Below, piece by piece: positions 30,929-33,449 of a DNA stretch of 33,449 bases (positions within the stretch are counted from its first letter, which is position 1; each line of letters begins with the position of its first letter). The position numbers were made by a program, and so were the translations under genes. The notes under the pieces were generated by a model, which did no database searches, had not been told where the DNA came from, and saw only the letters and a program-made list of their open reading frames with translations. Source of the stretch: Planctomycetota bacterium (GTDB taxonomy: Bacteria > Planctomycetota > UBA1135); NCBI GenBank assembly GCA_030749235.1, contig JASMKM010000105.1, positions 1 through 33,449 of the forward strand. Direction: 5' to 3'.

Positions 30929-32094
30929 GCCAAGGTCTCGATGCCTTACCTAGCTTGTTAGATTGCATGCATTGTGGCTTATGCCTGCAGGCCTGCCCCA
31001 CCTATACCGAAACTTCCTCGGAAACCGATTCGCCACGTGGGCGCTTGTTCCTGATGCGGGCGGTGGCGGAGGATCGCCTGCCAGTGGCCGACGCCATGCC
31101 GGCCCTGAAACGTTGCGTGCAATGCCGCGCATGTGAACCCGCATGTCCCTCCAAGGTTCCTTATGGCCAAGTGCTGCATGAACACATGGAAATCCACACC
31201 AAGGGTTCTGACACGATGTCCCGCTGGTTGGGCAACAGCGCACGCTTGAAGTTTGCAGGGAGGGCCTTGCGTTTCAGTCGACGTTCTGGCCTGTTGGCTC
31301 TCGCAGCCGCAATGCCCAATCGACGCTTACGCAGAGCCGCCAACATGGTGCCACGAAAACCCAAGCATTATCGCCCCAAGGCTGGTACCGAGTTCGACGC
31401 CGTTGGCGAGCAGCGCGGCGTGGTTGCCTTGCATCTGGGATGTGTAGAGGCGGAGTTGTTCGGGCAAAACATCCAGGACAGCATCGCTACACTCACCGCG
31501 GAAGGCTTCCGGGTGGTCTGCCCAGCGCAAGAGGCTTGTTGCGGTGCCGCCGCAGCTCATGATGGTGATCTTCAGGCTGGCCATCACAGCGGCGAGAAGA
31601 GCCTGCAACAGTTGCAGGGTTACGATGCCATTGTCGTCCCGGCTGCAGGCTGCGCCGCTTTCCTCGGTAGTCTTGATGAGGCCGCCAATGTCGTCGATCC
31701 GATGATCTTCTTGGCGCGCGCCGGCTTACGCGGCGAACTGCATGCAGTCGAGCGCCAAGTGGTCTATGCCACTCCGTGTCATCGCCAGAACGTCATCGGC
31801 GACGCGCCGGAGATGCGCAAGGCCCTGCTACAGATCCCTAGCCTGGAACTGTTGGAGAGCGAAGAAGCGGAGATGTGTTGCGGTGCTGGTGGTTCCGCGT
31901 TCCTGCGCGAACCCGAACTCACCGATGCCATCGGTCAACGCAAGGCTCAACTCCTGCACCAGACTGGAGCAAGCCAAGTGGTAAGCGGCAATCCCGGTTG
32001 TGCAATGCAACTGGAAACCAAGTTGCGCGAGCGCGAGGCGCCGACAAGCATCGTTCACCCGATTAGCTTGCTGCGCGAATCGCTGCGGGTCTAG
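30925..32094 (+). CDS. glcF: glycolate oxidase iron-sulfur subunit GlcF
   Basis: GlcF carries electrons from GlcD to quinone at the membrane. ATG 30925 overlaps the glcE stop (ATGA) and has GGGAGG five bases upstream, giving 389 residues. Two 4Fe-4S ferredoxin motifs are complete: C14-x2-C17-x2-C20-x3-C24-P and C64-x2-C67-x2-C70-x3-C74-P. Two CCG-type domains follow, with cysteines in LHLGCVEAEL, EACCGAA, PAAGCAAFLG, YATPCHRQN, EMCCGAGGS and SGNPGCAMQ. Length matches the family (E. coli 407). It is the last gene of the overlapping run that begins at trmFO. Confidence 0.94.
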   Translation: MSQGLDALPSLLDCMHCGLCLQACPTYTETSSETDSPRGRLFLMRAVAEDRLPVADAMPALKRCVQCRACEPACPSKVPYGQVLHEHMEIHTKGSDTMSRWLGNSARLKFAGRALRFSRRSGLLALAAAMPNRRLRRAANMVPRKPKHYRPKAGTEFDAVGEQRGVVALHLGCVEAELFGQNIQDSIATLTAEGFRVVCPAQEACCGAAAAHDGDLQAGHHSGEKSLQQLQGYDAIVVPAAGCAAFLGSLDEAANVVDPMIFLARAGLRGELHAVERQVVYATPCHRQNVIGDAPEMRKALLQIPSLELLESEEAEMCCGAGGSAFLREPELTDAIGQRKAQLLHQTGASQVVSGNPGCAMQLETKLREREAPTSIVHPISLLRESLRV

Positions 32095-32102
32095 TCCGCG
32101 CT

Positions 32103-32129
32103 GCTCGGTTAACCACCTTCACGCCGAGC
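32103..32129. terminator. hairpin between convergent glcF and the DUF420-like gene
   Basis: GCTCGG (32103-32108) and CCGAGC (32124-32129) form a perfect six-pair stem with a 15-base loop, in the 34-base gap between convergent genes. No T run follows on either strand, so termination is only suggested by position. Confidence 0.35.
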
Positions 32130-32524
32130 TAGATAGTGGTGTCGGGTAAGGCCTCGGCATGAAGAAACATGTAGCAAGCCGTGAGCACCGCCATGACCGT
32201 GAGGAAGACGAACAGCGCGACGAAGCGCACATGTATGCGGCGCCAGCGGTTCTCGCTGCGCAGGCGATTGCCACTGTAGATGACCAGTGGTAGGGAAAGC
32301 AGGCTGCTGCTGGCGAAGATCAGGTGGACCATCAGTTCCCAATCCACGAAGGTGAACCCACGGCCATACATGTCAGCCTGCACAATCGCCAAGGTCAGCA
32401 CCACCACCGTGACTACCGCCACACGAATGTGCAACAGCCTCTGGCGCCGCTTCCCGGTCATCAAGGTAGCGATCAGCAGGATCACCGCAGCCGCAAGGTT
32501 CAGTACGAACAAGGTTGTGTTCAC
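32129..32524 (-). CDS. small membrane protein, DUF420-like
   Basis: The GTG at 32524 gives 131 residues with four hydrophobic helices (near 4-24, 36-52, 67-85, 103-122). The open frame extends upstream to 32716, but that part overlaps the divergent amidohydrolase-like gene and lacks membrane character. His/Arg residues at helix ends (LLHIRVAV, LMVHLIFAS, RRIHVRFVAL) and the N-terminal VNTTLFVLNLAAAVILLI resemble DUF420 proteins, which often occur near heme-copper oxidase assembly genes; the histidines might bind heme. No such genes are near. It is convergent with glcF and diverges from the next gene by 22 bases. Role unknown. Confidence 0.6.
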   Translation of the reverse strand: MNTTLFVLNLAAAVILLIATLMTGKRRQRLLHIRVAVVTVVVLTLAIVQADMYGRGFTFVDWELMVHLIFASSSLLSLPLVIYSGNRLRSENRWRRIHVRFVALFVFLTVMAVLTACYMFLHAEALPDTTI

Positions 32525-32546
32525 GCCGGGAGGATAACATCGCCAA

Positions 32547-33449
32547 ATGCTCGCGCTCACCCAAACCCTCCTTTGCCTCCTGCTCGGCTCCAGTGCTGCC
32601 GTCGCCAGCAAGCCCGGCCAGGAGCCTTCACCCCCCGTCGACGCACCTTTGGTGATCCGCAACATCGACATCTGGGCCGGCCCCGGCAGTCTCGATAACG
32701 ACATGACGGTCGTCATGCACGATGCCTACGCGGTGGAGTTTCGCAGCGGCACCGTCGACCCGAGTGAGTTCCCGCAGGCGCGGTTTATCGAGGCCGAAGA
32801 AGATTGGGTCCTCTATCCCGGACTGATTCATGCTGACTACCCCAGCGGCCGCGGCGAGCAGCCAAGTAACCCTTATCAAGGTACAGCCACCGATCCGACC
32901 ACCGGTCCGATCACAGCAATGGAGTATGGCGACCATAAGTCCTTTTTCGCTTGGATGCATATCTCCGATCACGCCGACTGGGATACCGACTCCGCCGAGA
33001 GCTGGCGCCAGCATGGTTTTACCAGCGCCTACCTGCTGCCGAAGTTCGGCTTAGTCCAAGGTCACGCTGCCCATCTTGCTCTGAACGGTTTGCCGTTGGC
33101 CGAAGCCATCCATAACCGTGACGGCCATCAGCTGATGTCCTTACGGGGAGCCGGCGGTTATCCGCAGACCGACATGGCTGCGCTTGCGATGCATCGTCAA
33201 CTACTGCTGGACCAAAGCCGCACCGACTTGTCGCCAGACCTGCAGCTAGGCAATCGGCGCATCTTCCGCGCCAACAGTGCGCGACGCATCGAGAACTTCC
33301 TCGATCTGCAGCGCGAGTTCGACCACAGCAAGGGTGTGGAATGGCTGGTTCTAGGCGGCAAGGAGGCTTGGAAACATGCCGATCGCTTGCGTGCGCAGGA
33401 GATTGGTGTGTTGTATGTCATCGACTTCGATGAGGCGCCCAAAAGCGAG
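32547..33449 (+). CDS. secreted amidohydrolase-like protein, N-terminal part (runs off the window)
   Basis: From ATG 32547 the frame stays open for 301 codons to the last base. The AGGA of GGGAGGATAAC lies ~13 bases upstream as a rather distant ribosome site. A signal peptide is clear (MLALTQTLLCLLLGSSAAVA). The phrase LVIRNIDIWAGPGS and then VLYPGLIHADYPSG matches the small beta-sandwich and start of the barrel in metal-dependent amidohydrolases, where 'PGLID-x-HxH' is usual. Here the HxH zinc ligands are not present at that site (HAD instead). Such HxH-lacking paralogs are frequently paired with a complete amidohydrolase in planctomycetes, which could lie beyond the edge. The C-terminal ligands are outside the window. 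Confidence 0.6.
   Translation, partial: MLALTQTLLCLLLGSSAAVASKPGQEPSPPVDAPLVIRNIDIWAGPGSLDNDMTVVMHDAYAVEFRSGTVDPSEFPQARFIEAEEDWVLYPGLIHADYPSGRGEQPSNPYQGTATDPTTGPITAMEYGDHKSFFAWMHISDHADWDTDSAESWRQHGFTSAYLLPKFGLVQGHAAHLALNGLPLAEAIHNRDGHQLMSLRGAGGYPQTDMAALAMHRQLLLDQSRTDLSPDLQLGNRRIFRANSARRIENFLDLQREFDHSKGVEWLVLGGKEAWKHADRLRAQEIGVLYVIDFDEAPKSE

Overview
The window reads as a chromosomal segment of a high-GC Gram-negative bacterium, most likely a planctomycete. The pointers are a ThuA/propeller/cytochrome c protein of the 'PVC-type heme-binding' class, an NPCBM-domain secreted protein, a DUF1570-like secreted metallopeptidase, a DUF4139 (MuiA-type) protein, duplicated GroEL, and lipid A synthesis (LpxB). 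The phylum is an inference from gene content; there is no rRNA here. I found no transposase, integrase, phage gene or CRISPR array.

Layout. 1-158 is the tail of a GGDEF protein, convergent with a secreted NPCBM protein (to 1384). 1385-1524 holds a close match to a sigma-54 promoter driving a chaperone cluster: groEL1, groES, groEL2, dnaJ, grpE (1525-6898; dnaK is absent). 7018-8715 is a secreted metallopeptidase. At 9484/9493 a predicted LPS-type kinase and lpxB diverge; lpxB is followed by a secreted terpenoid-cyclase-fold protein and an FAH-family hydrolase (to 13297). 13360-13521 carries two stacked terminator hairpins for queF (minus strand). 14044-17376 is a 1110-residue ThuA/propeller/jelly-roll/cytochrome c protein.

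17473-20385 is a tight three-gene unit: a PEP-hydrolase-family TIM barrel, a cupin and a 12-TM MFS transporter. It looks like an uncharacterised small-molecule uptake and conversion module and is the best candidate here for an undescribed system. A tRNA with a CAT anticodon lies downstream of gltX on the minus strand, followed by its own terminator. An SGNH hydrolase and the DUF4139 protein complete the minus-strand block to 24938.

24963-32094 is a run of six genes whose coding regions all overlap: trmFO, a 1-pyrroline-5-carboxylate dehydrogenase, an MddA/NnrU-like membrane methyltransferase, and glcD-glcE-glcF (glycolate oxidase). They are very probably co-transcribed and translationally coupled, mixing tRNA modification, proline/glutamate catabolism and glycolate oxidation. 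A small DUF420-like membrane protein (minus) and the start of a secreted amidohydrolase-like protein that runs off the end close the window.
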